Source: Burkholderia singularis (GTDB lineage: Bacteria; Pseudomonadota; Gammaproteobacteria; Burkholderiales; Burkholderiaceae). From it: 64,000 nt of DNA. The DNA lies in contig NZ_FXAN01000033.1 in assembly GCF_900176645.1 (NCBI RefSeq), positions 1-64,000 of the forward strand, written 5' to 3'. Both the position numbers and the translations under genes were made by a program. The notes beneath the pieces are model-generated. The model did not search any database and was not told the DNA's origin. It was given only the letters and a program-made list of their open reading frames with translations. Of this stretch, positions 13,559-22,937 are shown one piece after another. Positions within the stretch are counted from its first letter, which is position 1. The number at the start of each line of letters is the position of its first letter.

Positions 13559-14599
13559 TCATTTCCTCATCCGATCCAGTTTTTCGACCAGATCTTCGGC
13601 CCGAAGGTGGGTGTATCGCTTCAGCATCTGCATCGACTTGTGCCCGCTGATTGACGCGACCTCCTGGTCGCTCAGCCCACCCTCGACCAGTTGGCTAACC
13701 GCCTCATGGCGTAGATCGTGAAAATGTAAGTCAGCTAAGCCAACTGTCTGCACGATGCTCGCCCAGAGCTTCTGAAACACGTAGGGCTTGCGCTTGCCAT
13801 CTCGCCCCGGCTCCCCGAAGAACACGAGATCGACGTCAATCGGCCGGATAGGATTGTCCAGCGCTGAGCGCAGGATTTCGACCGCCACGCGAGTCAACGG
13901 AACCAAGCGCGCGGAGCCATTCTTGGTGTCCTTGAGGGTGACAACCCTGCGGTTCAGATCGACTTGGGAGCGGCGCAGGCCCGTGATCTCGGATGAGCGC
14001 ATACCCGTTTCGACGGCCAGCCGCACGATCCATCCGAGCATCGGATTGCTATGGGCGTCGGCGGCCGCGAAGAGTCGTTGCTGCTCTTCCGGCGTCAAGC
14101 GCCGATCCCGGCCCGCGCCGGGGCTAGGTTTCCGGATGTTGGCGACTGGATTGAACGTCAGGCCGATCCCCCACTCCTGAATCGCCACCCGGAACAGATG
14201 CCCGAGCATCGCCAGCTCAATCCGCACGGTGTTGCTCGACTTGCCAGCCGCCAACCGCTCGTCGCGGTACTTGGCGACGAGTTCGGCACTAACGGCCGCC
14301 ATCGAATACTTCCCAAAGAACGCAGCCAAGTGCTGCGAGGTGAAGCGCTCGCTGCGCTGCGTGGTCGCCTTCTTGGTGACCGACACTTCTTCCATGTACC
14401 GTTTCAGCGCGGCCGACAAGGTGAGCTTTTCGGAGGGAGCACGCGACAGATAGACACCCCGGACCATCTCATCTTCGGTTCGGCGAGCCCAATCCTCGGC
14501 ATCGCGTTTGGTGCGGAAAGTCTTGATCGTGGTCGGCCAACCGTTCTTGCGAACGATGGCTTTCCAGTTGCCCGAATCTCGTTTTTGGATGACGGCCAT
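13559..14599 (-). CDS. Tyrosine integrase of element B
   Basis: 346 residues from the ATG at 14599, which has an AAGGG site; a longer reading from 14671 would run into the hairpin near the tRNA. Residues 1-50 form an arm-type N-terminal domain and about 60-155 the core-binding domain. The catalytic residues are Arg201 (TGMRSSEI), Lys226, His294 and Arg297 (HDLRHEA), His320 (SGHKS) and Tyr329 (KRYTHL). It should integrate the element into the tRNA-Thr 3' end; the attachment site lies about 100 bases upstream. It is unlike the P4-type enzyme of element A, although both use the same site. Confidence 0.95.
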   Translation of the reverse strand: MAVIQKRDSGNWKAIVRKNGWPTTIKTFRTKRDAEDWARRTEDEMVRGVYLSRAPSEKLTLSAALKRYMEEVSVTKKATTQRSERFTSQHLAAFFGKYSMAAVSAELVAKYRDERLAAGKSSNTVRIELAMLGHLFRVAIQEWGIGLTFNPVANIRKPSPGAGRDRRLTPEEQQRLFAAADAHSNPMLGWIVRLAVETGMRSSEITGLRRSQVDLNRRVVTLKDTKNGSARLVPLTRVAVEILRSALDNPIRPIDVDLVFFGEPGRDGKRKPYVFQKLWASIVQTVGLADLHFHDLRHEAVSQLVEGGLSDQEVASISGHKSMQMLKRYTHLRAEDLVEKLDRMRK

Positions 14600-14655
14600 G
14601 ATGCCCTTGCGACGGCTCAGTGTACCAATACTGTACCGGGAGGGCCTCAAAAGCA

Positions 14656-14695
14656 TCAAGGGGTTACGCAATAATCGCGTAACCCCTTGATTTTA

Positions 14696-14697
<2 letters not shown>
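14656..14697. terminator. Hairpin between tRNA-Thr and integrase B
   Basis: Perfect 14-bp stem TCAAGGGGTTACGC/GCGTAACCCCTTGA (14656-14669 with 14677-14690) and a 7-base loop. A TTTTATT run follows on the plus strand, and CTTTTG on the minus strand. It can end transcription of the tRNA (minus) and block reading from the element side. Confidence 0.75.
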
Positions 14698-14772
<75 letters not shown>

Positions 14773-14790
14773 AAGACTGACGATTCTACC

Positions 14791-15309
14791 TCATTTCACG
14801 ATCTTGAGGCGCGGCCGTCCGCCTTTATTCGCACCGTCACCGTCGGACATCGGCGGATCGCCGGCGCCGTCAGGATCGTCGGCCGCCGGTTCGGCAGCAG
14901 CCGCCCCCTCCGCCACATCTTCGGCCACTGCACCGCGCCCGTCACCCTGGCCGCCGTCATCCGCCGCGCTTTCCCCGTCCTCGCCCAACTCCGCCGCGAC
15001 ATCGACCTGGAACGCCATTCCCTGCCCATTCTCGCGCGCATAAATCGCGAGCACATTGGCAACCGGCACCTCGATCTTGTGCGCCTTGCCGGAGAACCGC
15101 GCGGTAAATTCGATCCATTCATTTCCCATCTGCAACTGGCTCGTCGCCTCGAAGCTGATGTTCAATACGATCTCGCCGTCGCGCACGAACTGACGCGGCA
15201 CGCGCGTCGCCTTGTCGACCCGCACCGCGATGTGCGGCGTATAGCCGTTATCCGTGCACCATTCGTACAGCGCGCGCAGCAAATAAGGCTTCGTGGAAAT
15301 TTCTTGCAT
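14791..15309 (-). CDS. sspB: ClpXP protease specificity-enhancing factor SspB
   Basis: 172 residues from the ATG at 15309; GAGG lies six bases upstream of it, whereas it abuts the other ATG at 15315. Residues 1-110 are the conserved SspB substrate-binding domain (STKPYLLRALYEWCTDNGYT, GEIVLNISFEATSQLQMGNE). A long acidic Ala/Gly/Asp linker follows, and the end GRPRLKIVK is the ClpX-docking tail. SspB tethers ssrA-tagged proteins to ClpXP. It follows sspA, as in other proteobacteria, and the tRNA-Thr gene lies directly downstream. Confidence 0.95.
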   Translation of the reverse strand: MQEISTKPYLLRALYEWCTDNGYTPHIAVRVDKATRVPRQFVRDGEIVLNISFEATSQLQMGNEWIEFTARFSGKAHKIEVPVANVLAIYARENGQGMAFQVDVAAELGEDGESAADDGGQGDGRGAVAEDVAEGAAAAEPAADDPDGAGDPPMSDGDGANKGGRPRLKIVK

Positions 15310-15372
15310 CGCCATCCTCGAATGGAAGCGAACAGGCGAGCCCTTGCCGTATCCGCCTCCCAGTCACCCAGC

Positions 15373-15984
15373 TTAACGACGCATGACCTTTTCGGACGGC
15401 GTCAGCGCTTCGATATACGCAGGACGGCTGAAGATCCGCTCCGCGTACTTCATCAACGGCGCCGCATTCTTCGACAACTCGATTCCGTAGTGATCGAGAC
15501 GCCAAAGCAACGGCGCGATCGCGACGTCGAGCATCGAGAACTCTTCGCCGAGCATGTACTTGTTCTTCAAGAAGATGGGGGCGAGCTGCGTCAGCCGATC
15601 GCGGATCGCGAGGCGCGCCTTCTCGTGGTTCTTCTCCGCTGCCTTGCCCTTCTCGTTCTCGAGCGTGCTCACGTGCACGAACAATTCCTTCTCGAAGTTA
15701 AGCAGGAACAGGCGCGCGCGCGCGCGCTGAACCGGATCGGCCGGCATCAGTTGCGGATGCGGAAAGCGCTCGTCGATGTACTCGTTGATGATGTTCGATT
15801 CGTACAGAATCAGATCCCGCTCGACGAGAATCGGCACCTGTCCGTATGGATTCATCACGGCGATATCTTCCGGCTTGTTGAACAAGTCGACGTCGCGAAT
15901 CTCGAAATCCATGCCCTTTTCGAACAGCACCAGCCGGCAACGCTGGGAGAACGGACAAGTCGTACCGGAATACAGAACCATCAT
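15373..15984 (-). CDS. sspA: Stringent starvation protein A
   Basis: 203 residues with a glutathione-transferase fold: an N-terminal thioredoxin-like domain (VLYSGTTCPFSQRCRLVLFE, NPYGQVPILVERDLILYESN) and an all-helical C-terminal domain (EEFSMLDVAIAPLLWRLDHY). SspA binds RNA polymerase during stationary phase and stress. It has the usual length and lies between the petABC genes and sspB on the same strand, the normal order in beta-proteobacteria. ATG codons at 15984 and 15981 are both possible; a GAGG site lies upstream. Confidence 0.95.
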   Translation of the reverse strand: MMVLYSGTTCPFSQRCRLVLFEKGMDFEIRDVDLFNKPEDIAVMNPYGQVPILVERDLILYESNIINEYIDERFPHPQLMPADPVQRARARLFLLNFEKELFVHVSTLENEKGKAAEKNHEKARLAIRDRLTQLAPIFLKNKYMLGEEFSMLDVAIAPLLWRLDHYGIELSKNAAPLMKYAERIFSRPAYIEALTPSEKVMRR

Positions 15985-16010
15985 GTTTGCGTTTCCTCAA
16001 AAACCGAAGG

Positions 16011-16039
16011 CCAGCGCTCGGAAGAGCCGCTGGCTCTTC
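16011..16039 (-). terminator. Possible terminator after petC
   Basis: Two alternative stems in the 87-base gap between petC and sspA: CCAGCG/CGCTGG (16011-16033) and GAAGAGCC/GGCTCTTC (16021-16039). On the minus strand a GGTTTTTG tract follows a few bases later. The distance to the T-tract makes this weaker than a standard terminator, so partial read-through into sspA is likely. Confidence 0.5.
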
Positions 16040-16071
16040 GTTGCACTGGCCCCACGCCGGTCAAAGCGTGA

Positions 16072-16830
16072 TTACTTGATATCTTTCCAGTAGGCGGCAT
16101 TGAGCCGCCATGCAAGGAAGGTCAGGACGCCGAGGAACAGCAGTACCCATACGCCGAGGCGCTTGCGGGTCTGTTGCTCGGGCTCGGACATCCAGCTCAG
16201 GTACGCGACCAGATCGCCAACGGCGGTGTCGTAATCCACCGGCGACAACGTGCCCGGCGTTACTTGCTGGAATCCGACGAGCTTGCGCACCTTCTCGCCC
16301 GTTTCGTCGTCCGTCTTTTCCTCGAATTTCGCAATGCGCTGCCCCTGAAGCTGCCACAACACGTGCGGCATCCCGACATTCGCGAACACCGCGTTGTTCC
16401 AGCCGGTCGGCCGCGTATCGTCGCGGTAGAAACTGCGCAGATACGTGTATAGCCAATCGCGGCCGCGTGCACGCGCTTCGACGGACAGATCGGGCGGTGC
16501 GACGCCAAGCCAGTTCTTCGCATCGTCCGGCCGCATCGCGACGCTCATCGTGTTGCCGACCTTATCGGTCGTAAACAGCAAATTCGCCTCGATCTCCTTT
16601 TGCGAGATGCCGAGATCCGTCAGCCGGTTATAGCGCATCAGGTTTGCACTATGGCAGTTCAGGCAATAGTTCACGAACAATTGCGCGCCATGTTGCAAGG
16701 AGACGAGATTCTCCACGTTATCGGGAGCCCGGTCGAGCGGAAATCCGCCTTCGTCGGCCCGCGCGGGCGCACTCGCCAGCAGACATACCGCCACAGTAAA
16801 CATTGCGAGCGTCAAAAGCAATTTCTTCAT
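16072..16830 (-). CDS. petC: Cytochrome c1 of the bc1 complex
   Basis: 252 residues from the ATG at 16830, preceded by GAGGAG. A signal peptide (MKKLLLTLAMFTVAVCLLAS) leads to the mature start near ADEGGF. The haem motif is CLNCH at 56-60, the distal ligand region lies around PDDAKNWLGVAPPDLS, and a C-terminal anchor (LGVWVLLFLGVLTFLAWRL) holds it in the membrane. It passes electrons from the Rieske protein to soluble cytochrome c. It is the last gene of petA-petB-petC and starts 24 bases after petB. Confidence 0.97.
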   Translation of the reverse strand: MKKLLLTLAMFTVAVCLLASAPARADEGGFPLDRAPDNVENLVSLQHGAQLFVNYCLNCHSANLMRYNRLTDLGISQKEIEANLLFTTDKVGNTMSVAMRPDDAKNWLGVAPPDLSVEARARGRDWLYTYLRSFYRDDTRPTGWNNAVFANVGMPHVLWQLQGQRIAKFEEKTDDETGEKVRKLVGFQQVTPGTLSPVDYDTAVGDLVAYLSWMSEPEQQTRKRLGVWVLLFLGVLTFLAWRLNAAYWKDIK

Positions 16831-16854
16831 ACGAATTCTCCTCGCTCGCAACGA

Positions 16855-18237
16855 TCAATGGGGTTTGAACCGCACGCGTTCGGGCGGCTGCTTGAATCTG
16901 CCCAGCGGCGTCCAAAACGGCATGCCGAGGAAAAACGCGAAGTAGACGAGCGCGCAAATCTGCGCGATCAGCGTCGCGGCGGGTGAAGGCGGCCGCGTGC
17001 CGAGGAACGCAAGCGTCAGGAACGCGGCAACGAAGATCCCGAAAAACACCTTGTGGAAGAACGGCCGGTAGCGGATGGATTTGACCGGGCTCCTGTCGAG
17101 CCACGGCAGAAAGAACAGCGTGACGACGGCCGAGCCCATCACGACGACGCCCCAGAACTTCGATTCGGTCGCATACATGAAGACGACGAGCGCGGCAGCG
17201 AGCACCGGCAGCGCGATCTTCCACTTGCCGCGCGCGCGAATGAGCGCAAGCACCCCGAGCAGCGCGATGACGATCATCAGCACGATCTTGAACGGATCGG
17301 TGGTCGCGCGCAGCATCGCGTAGAACGCGGTGAAGTACCAGACCGGCGCGATTTCGGGCGGTGTCTGCAACGGATTCGCGGGAACGAAATTGTTCGCCTC
17401 GAGGAAATAGCCGCCCATCTCCGGCATGAAGAACACGATCAGCGCGAACACCATCAGGAACACGCAGACGCCGAAGAAGTCGTGCACCGAGTAGTACGGA
17501 TGAAACGGAATGCCGTCGAGCGGAATGCCGTTCTCGTCCTTCTTCGCCTTGATCTCGATACCGTCCGGATTGTTCGATCCGACTTCGTGAAGAGCGACCA
17601 AGTGCGCGACGACAAGCCCCACGAGCACGAGCGGGATCGCGATCACGTGAAACGCGAAGAAGCGGTTCAGCGTGACGTCGGACACGACGTAATCGCCGCG
17701 AATCCACAGCGACAAGTCCGGGCCGACAAACGGAATCGCCGAGAACAGGTTCACGATCACCTGCGCGCCCCAGTACGACATCTGTCCCCACGGCAGCAGA
17801 TAGCCGAAGAATGCCTCGGCCATCAGGCATAGGAAAATCGCGCAGCCGAAGATCCACACGAGTTCGCGCGGCTTGCGGTACGAGCCGTACAAAAGGCCGC
17901 GGAACATGTGCAGATAGACGACGACGAAGAACATCGACGCGCCCGTCGAATGCATGTAGCGGATCAGCCAGCCCCAAGGCACCTCGCGCATGATGTACTC
18001 GACCGACGCGAACGCGAGCGTCGAGTCGGGCTTGTAGTTCATCGTCAGGAAGATGCCGGTGACGATCTGGTTGACGAGCACGAGCAGCGCGAGCGAGCCG
18101 AAGAAGTACCAGACGTTGAAGTTCTTCGGCGCGTAATACTCGGAAACGTGCTTTTTCCAGGTGGAAGTGAGAGGAAAGCGCTGGTCGACCCAGCCTAGCA
18201 AGCCTGTCGTGGAGATCTCTTTGTTATCGGTCGCCAT
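16855..18237 (-). CDS. petB: Cytochrome b of the bc1 complex
   Basis: 460 residues with eight membrane helices. The two haem-b His pairs lie in the second and fourth helices (RYMHSTGASMFF, LYGSYRKPRE, FFAFHVIAIPL), and the PEWY-type quinol site is present as PPEIAPVWYFTAFY. It is the membrane core that oxidises ubiquinol. The start immediately follows the petA stop, so the pair is probably translationally coupled. The length is normal for the full-length bacterial type. Confidence 0.97.
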   Translation of the reverse strand: MATDNKEISTTGLLGWVDQRFPLTSTWKKHVSEYYAPKNFNVWYFFGSLALLVLVNQIVTGIFLTMNYKPDSTLAFASVEYIMREVPWGWLIRYMHSTGASMFFVVVYLHMFRGLLYGSYRKPRELVWIFGCAIFLCLMAEAFFGYLLPWGQMSYWGAQVIVNLFSAIPFVGPDLSLWIRGDYVVSDVTLNRFFAFHVIAIPLVLVGLVVAHLVALHEVGSNNPDGIEIKAKKDENGIPLDGIPFHPYYSVHDFFGVCVFLMVFALIVFFMPEMGGYFLEANNFVPANPLQTPPEIAPVWYFTAFYAMLRATTDPFKIVLMIVIALLGVLALIRARGKWKIALPVLAAALVVFMYATESKFWGVVVMGSAVVTLFFLPWLDRSPVKSIRYRPFFHKVFFGIFVAAFLTLAFLGTRPPSPAATLIAQICALVYFAFFLGMPFWTPLGRFKQPPERVRFKPH

Positions 18238-18858
18238 TTACGCCTCTCCTTTCTCGTCCTTGCCGATCACGAGCGTGGTGGCCGACGTGAACATGTACGG
18301 CGGGACGTCCAGATTCTGCGGCGCCGGCTTGTTCTTGAAGACGCGGCCGGCGAGATCGTAGGTCGAGCCATGGCACGGGCACAGGAAGCCGCCCGGCCAA
18401 TCGTCGGGCAAGTTGGGCTGCGGCCCCGGCGTGAAACGCTGGCTCGGCGTGCAGCCGAGGTGCGTGCACACCGCCATCACGACCAGGATGTTCTTGTGCT
18501 CGGCGCGCGACCGGTATTCGTTCGCGCAATACGCGGGCAGTGGCATCGAATACGGGGATTTCGACAGCGGATCGGCGACTTCCTTGTCCGCCTTCGGAAC
18601 GTCGGCAAGCATCGCGTCGGTGCGGTTCAACACCCAGACCGGCTTGCCGCGCCACGCGACGGTCAGCATCTCGCCGGGCTTCAGCGCGCCGATGTCGACT
18701 TCGACCGGCGCGCCGGCCGCCTTCGCCTTGGTGGACGGCGCGAGCGACGCCGCAAAAGGTATGACGGTGGCGACGCCGCCGACGCCGCTTGCCACCGATG
18801 TCGCAATCAGCCAGGTCCGGCGACTACTATCGACGTGCTCCTCTTCCTTGTCTCGCAT
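18238..18858 (-). CDS. petA: Rieske iron-sulfur protein of the bc1 complex
   Basis: 206 residues from the ATG at 18858 (a start at 18870 would add four residues). The N-terminal twin-arginine region (SSRRTWLIATSVASGVGG) serves as an uncleaved anchor. The 2Fe-2S cluster ligands are in CTHLGC and CPCHGS. As a Tat substrate it needs TatABC, which is encoded a few kilobases away at 21.2-22.8 kb. It leads the pet operon, and its promoter should lie in the 218-base gap up to 19076. Confidence 0.97.
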   Translation of the reverse strand: MRDKEEEHVDSSRRTWLIATSVASGVGGVATVIPFAASLAPSTKAKAAGAPVEVDIGALKPGEMLTVAWRGKPVWVLNRTDAMLADVPKADKEVADPLSKSPYSMPLPAYCANEYRSRAEHKNILVVMAVCTHLGCTPSQRFTPGPQPNLPDDWPGGFLCPCHGSTYDLAGRVFKNKPAPQNLDVPPYMFTSATTLVIGKDEKGEA

Positions 18859-19076
18859 TACACGCCCCAATTCTGAGTTGGATTTTCGTCACGGCATTTC
18901 GTACCGCCGCTAGTTTGCTCGAATGGAGTCGTCATTTACAAGAGCCGAATGCGAAATCTCTTCGGACTCGATTATTAATCAAGGGTTTCCCCGAACTATC
19001 GGCAAGCACCGCCCGATAAGCCCTTGAGCGTCGCCGCATCCATTTCCATTTAGATGCGGTGCATCAATTTACCGAA

Positions 19077-19823
19077 TTAAACCGGGTTATGAATATCGAT
19101 AAAAATATGTTCGAGATCGAATCGCTCGGATAAATGGCGGCCGAGCGCCTGAATGCCGAATCGTTCGGTCGCATGGTGCCCTGCGGCAACGAACGCGACG
19201 CCGCTTTCTGCCGACGCATGCGTGACGAATTCGGACGCCTCGCCTGTCAGGAACACATCGGCGCCCGCGTCGATCGCCGCGTCGAAATAGCTTTGCGCGC
19301 CGCCCGTGCACCACGCGACGCGGCGCAACGGCTGATCCGCATCGCCGAGCACGAGCGGCGTGCGTCCAAGCGTGTTTTCGACCTTCGCCGCGAAATGCTC
19401 GAGCGTGACCGGCATTGGCAGCGTCGCCATCCAGCCGAGGTCCTGATCGCCGAAACGGCTGTCGCCGATCAGGCCCAAGCGCTCGCCCAACTGCGCGTTG
19501 TTGCCGAGTTCCGGATGCGCGTCGAGCGGCAGGTGGTACCCGAACAGATTCAGGTCGTTCACAAGCAGGCGCTTCAGGCGCTGCTGTTTGCGCCCGGTGA
19601 TCTGCGGCGCCTCGTTGCGCCAGAAATAGCCGTGATGGACGAGCACCGCATCGGCGCCCCATTCGAGCGCGCGATCGATAAACGCAAGCGAGGCTGTCAC
19701 GCCGGTCGCGATCTTTTCAATCTTCCGCCTGCCTTCCACCTGAAGACCGTTGGGGCTGTAATCCTTGAACCGCGACGTTTCGAGGGTATTGTTCAAGTAC
19801 AATTCAAGTTCGATCCGATCCAT
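19077..19823 (-). CDS. Nif3-like dinuclear metal-centre family protein
   Basis: 248 residues from the ATG at 19823; the open frame extends further but the upstream part is the shadow of the divergent protease gene. Typical Nif3/YbgI/DUF34 motifs are present: [19 protein letters not shown] (metal-binding His pair), [23 protein letters not shown], and [13 protein letters not shown] near the end. The family forms a hexameric ring with two metal ions per subunit; a GTP cyclohydrolase-type hydrolase role is suggested but not settled. The start lies 21 bases from that of the divergent HtrA-type gene. Confidence 0.92.
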   Translation of the reverse strand: MDRIELELYLNNTLETSRFKDYSPNGLQVEGRRKIEKIATGVTASLAFIDRALEWGADAVLVHHGYFWRNEAPQITGRKQQRLKRLLVNDLNLFGYHLPLDAHPELGNNAQLGERLGLIGDSRFGDQDLGWMATLPMPVTLEHFAAKVENTLGRTPLVLGDADQPLRRVAWCTGGAQSYFDAAIDAGADVFLTGEASEFVTHASAESGVAFVAAGHHATERFGIQALGRHLSERFDLEHIFIDIHNPV

Positions 19824-19844
19824 ATAAACCTCTAATATCTTCAA

Positions 19845-21050
19845 ATGCTTAGACGCTTCTGGCTGTTCTTCGCCCAAGCGGTGACGGTGCTGCTCGCACT
19901 GATGTTCATCGTCGCGACGCTCAAGCCGCAGTGGCTGCAACGGCAGGGACAACTCGGCAAGCAGCTCGCATCGCCGATCGTCGCGCTGCGGGAAGTGGCG
20001 CCCGGCGTGGGCGGCGCGCCTGCGCAAGCGTCGTATGCGGACGCCGCACAGAAGGCGATGCCTGCGGTCGTCAACGTATTTTCCAGCAAGGACGGCACGC
20101 TGCCGTCCGATCCCCGCGCGAAGGATCCGCTCTTCCGCTATTTCTTCGGCGACCGCAACGCGCGCAAGCAGCAGGAAGAACCGGCGGCGAACCTGGGATC
20201 GGGCGTCATCGTAAGCGCGGAGGGTTACATTCTAACGAACCAGCACGTCGTCGACGGGGCGGACCAGATCGAAGTCGCGCTCGCCGACGGCCGCACCGCC
20301 ACCGCGAAAGTGATCGGCAGCGATCCGGAGACCGATCTTGCGGTACTGAAGATCAGCACGCCGAACTTGCCGACGATCACGCTCGGCCGCTCGGATCAAT
20401 CGCGGGTCGGCGACGTCGTGCTGGCAATCGGCAACCCGTTCGGCGTCGGCCAGACGGTGACGATGGGAATCATCAGCGCGCTCGGGCGCAACCATCTCGG
20501 CATCAACACGTTCGAGAACTTCATCCAGACCGACGCGGCGATCAATCCAGGTAATTCGGGCGGCGCGCTCATCGACGTGAACGGCAACCTGCTCGGCATC
20601 AACACGGCAATCTACTCGCGCTCGGGAGGCTCGCTCGGCATCGGCTTCGCGATTCCCGTATCGACCGCGCGCAACGTGCTCGAAAGCATCATCACGACGG
20701 GTACCGTCACGCGAGGTTGGATCGGCGTCGAGCCGCAGGACGTGACGCCCGAAATCGCCGATTCGTTCAATCTGTCGCAGAAATCGGGGGCGATCGTCGC
20801 GGGTGTGCTGCAAGGTGGCCCGGCGGACAAGGCGGGCATCAAGCCGGGCGACATCCTGATGTCGATCGAGAGCGAGCCGATCACCGACACGACGAAGCTC
20901 TTGAACGTCGTCGCGCAGATCAAGCCGGGCACGCCGACGAAGGTGCACGTGGTGCGCAAGGGCAAGGAGTTCGACGTGACGGTGGTGATCGGCAAGCGGC
21001 CGCCGCCGCCGAAGCAGGCAATGGACGACCAAAGCGACGAGCAGGAGTAA
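19845..21050 (+). CDS. DegQ/DegS-like HtrA serine protease
   Basis: 401 residues. One N-terminal hydrophobic segment ([20 protein letters not shown]) anchors the protein or acts as a signal. The protease domain has the catalytic triad His134 (TNQHVVDG), Asp164 (ETDLAVLKI) and Ser238 (GNSGGALID). A single PDZ domain ([20 protein letters not shown] to KVHVVRKG) and a short Pro/acidic tail follow. The single PDZ and membrane anchor resemble DegS more than two-PDZ DegP. It degrades or senses misfolded envelope proteins. The gene is convergent with tatC. Confidence 0.93.
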   Translation: MLRRFWLFFAQAVTVLLALMFIVATLKPQWLQRQGQLGKQLASPIVALREVAPGVGGAPAQASYADAAQKAMPAVVNVFSSKDGTLPSDPRAKDPLFRYFFGDRNARKQQEEPAANLGSGVIVSAEGYILTNQHVVDGADQIEVALADGRTATAKVIGSDPETDLAVLKISTPNLPTITLGRSDQSRVGDVVLAIGNPFGVGQTVTMGIISALGRNHLGINTFENFIQTDAAINPGNSGGALIDVNGNLLGINTAIYSRSGGSLGIGFAIPVSTARNVLESIITTGTVTRGWIGVEPQDVTPEIADSFNLSQKSGAIVAGVLQGGPADKAGIKPGDILMSIESEPITDTTKLLNVVAQIKPGTPTKVHVVRKGKEFDVTVVIGKRPPPPKQAMDDQSDEQE

Positions 21051-21214
21051 GGGCGCGCGCAGCGGCGCTCGGCGCCGCCCGACAATTCGGCTCCAGGCAG
21101 CATCCTGCGGGGCGATCCGGCGTCGAACGGGTTGCCCCATGGTTCCACGCAGGCCACCGGAACCGCGCGCGGCATGCCGAAGAAGATCCGGCAAGCCGCC
21201 ACGCGCCGCGCCGT

Positions 21215-22000
21215 TCAACCCGCCGCCGGCGTTCCCTCGTCCTCTTCTTTCGCCTTGGGCGCGCTCACGAACAGGCGCGCGGCGATGATTCCCGCTTCGT
21301 AGAGCAGAACGAGCGGCAGCGCGAGCATCAGTTGCGAGAACACGTCAGGCGGCGTAACGACCGCGGCGACGACAAACGCGCCGACAATCACATACGGCCG
21401 GATCTCCTTGAGCTTCTTCACGCTCAGCACACCCATGCGCACGAGCAGCACGACGACGACCGGCACTTCGAACGTCACGCCGAACGCGACGAACATGCCG
21501 AGCACGAAACTCAGGTAATTGTCGATGTCGGTCGACATTTCGGCGCCGAGCGGCGCGTTGTAATGCGCCATCACGCGGAAAATCGTCGGGAACACGACGA
21601 AATACGCAAACGCCATCCCGCAGAGGAACAGCACGTAGCTGCTGCCGACGAGCGGCGCGACAAGCTTCTTCTCGTGCTGGTAAAGGCCTGGCGCGACGAA
21701 CGCCCAGATCTGGTACAGCACGACGGGCAATGCAATCACGAGCGCGACGAGCATCGTCACCTTCATTGGCACGAAGAACGAGCCGGTGACGTCGGTGACG
21801 ATCATCTTGCCGCCTTTCGGCAAGTTCTCCATCAACGGCCGCGCAAGCAGCCTGAAAATATCGGGCGCCCAATAGACGAGCCCGACGAACACGACGATCA
21901 CGGCCGCACCCGCACGGATGATGCGGTCACGCAGTTCGACGAGATGGGAGATGAAGGATTCTTCCGGCGCTTCGTCCGGATTGCGCTGGGGGTCGCTCAC
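21215..22000 (-). CDS. tatC: Twin-arginine translocase subunit TatC
   Basis: 261 residues with six membrane helices. The conserved N-terminal ESFISHLVELRDR motif, the first periplasmic loop with LPKGGKMIVTDVTGSFFVPM, and the FGVTFEVPVVVVLL segment are diagnostic. TatC with TatB is the receptor for folded twin-arginine proteins such as the Rieske protein encoded nearby. It is the last gene of tatA-tatB-tatC and of the long minus-strand series. Confidence 0.97.
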   Translation of the reverse strand: MSDPQRNPDEAPEESFISHLVELRDRIIRAGAAVIVVFVGLVYWAPDIFRLLARPLMENLPKGGKMIVTDVTGSFFVPMKVTMLVALVIALPVVLYQIWAFVAPGLYQHEKKLVAPLVGSSYVLFLCGMAFAYFVVFPTIFRVMAHYNAPLGAEMSTDIDNYLSFVLGMFVAFGVTFEVPVVVVLLVRMGVLSVKKLKEIRPYVIVGAFVVAAVVTPPDVFSQLMLALPLVLLYEAGIIAARLFVSAPKAKEEDEGTPAAG

Positions 22001-22038
22001 ACCGGCCCTCGGTTGAAATGATGCACGTGCATCGTCGC

Positions 22039-22584
22039 TCAGAAGAAGCGCACGGGACGTCGCAGGCTTGCCGGCCGATGCCGCGCGACGCGCGCCGCGC
22101 CGGATTGCACTTGAGTACGACGTATGGTCGCACGCTTATACCAGACGGGGGTAGCCGATTTCTTGACGCGCCAGTTGCGCCGCTTGGCCGGCATGGCGGA
22201 CGCCAAGCGCCACGACGGATCGGCGAGCGGCGCGCCCGCATCGCCCGGCATGCCGCCGGAATCGGCCAAAACGCCGCCGCCCGGCTCGCCCGGCGATACC
22301 GCCGATTGCCACGCGGCATTGAGATCGCGCTCATGCTCGCGCAGATTGTCGTGAATCGTATTCTCGACGTTGCGCGCGGCTTGCTCGAAATCGCTCTTCA
22401 TCGAGCGCAGCGCATCGAGTTCGATCTCACGCGCGACTTCGGACTTCACGTCGTTGATATAGCGCTGCGCGCGCCCGAACAGGGCGCCCGCCGTGCGCGC
22501 GACGCGCGGCAGCCGCTCGGGGCCGAGCACGACGAGCGCGACGACGCCGATCAGCGCCATCTTCGAAAGACCGAGATCGAGCAT
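22039..22584 (-). CDS. tatB: Twin-arginine translocase subunit TatB
   Basis: 181 residues. The N-terminal membrane helix with the conserved Glu and Gly-Pro hinge (SKMALIGVVALVVLGPERLP) is followed by an amphipathic helix (VARTAGALFGRAQRYINDVK) and a long variable cytoplasmic tail rich in Gly/Pro and then basic residues. It forms the receptor with TatC. It lies 26 bases after tatA and 38 before tatC. Confidence 0.95.
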   Translation of the reverse strand: MLDLGLSKMALIGVVALVVLGPERLPRVARTAGALFGRAQRYINDVKSEVAREIELDALRSMKSDFEQAARNVENTIHDNLREHERDLNAAWQSAVSPGEPGGGVLADSGGMPGDAGAPLADPSWRLASAMPAKRRNWRVKKSATPVWYKRATIRRTQVQSGAARVARHRPASLRRPVRFF

Positions 22585-22610
22585 CGCGGCGCCCCGTCAG
22601 TTTCGATACG

Positions 22611-22844
22611 TCACGCCTTGTTCGAGTCCGACGAACGCGCCGCATCCTTCGCGTCGACGTTCACCGAGCCCGAACGCGGTAGTGGCTGCGCATCCGCCGG
22701 CGCGTCGGCATCGCGCATGCCGTCCTTGAAGCCCTTGACCGCGCCGCCGAGATCACTGCCGATATTGCGTAGTTTCTTCGTGCCGAACACCAGCGCGACG
22801 ATCAGCAATACGATCAGCCAATGCCAAATACTCAATCCGCCCAT
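22611..22844 (-). CDS. tatA: Twin-arginine translocase subunit TatA
   Basis: 77 residues: a short membrane helix ([20 protein letters not shown]), the FG hinge, an amphipathic helix ([20 protein letters not shown]) and a polar tail. TatA multimers form the translocation pore or weaken the membrane for folded cargo. It is the first of the three tat genes, 93 bases after the HIT-family gene. Confidence 0.96.
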   Translation of the reverse strand: MGGLSIWHWLIVLLIVALVFGTKKLRNIGSDLGGAVKGFKDGMRDADAPADAQPLPRSGSVNVDAKDAARSSDSNKA

Positions 22845-22937
22845 GATGAAACTCTCCTAACCGCGCCGGCCTCGCGGCGCCATTTCTCAATCCGGCCAGC
22901 CAGCGCCGGCTTCGCCCGAACGGCGCACGCTCGCCGC

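Noticed and set aside
19824-20027. N-terminal extension of the Nif3-like frame
   Set aside because: It lies wholly inside the divergent protease gene and has the Arg/His-rich look of a shadow frame; the conserved family start is at 19823.
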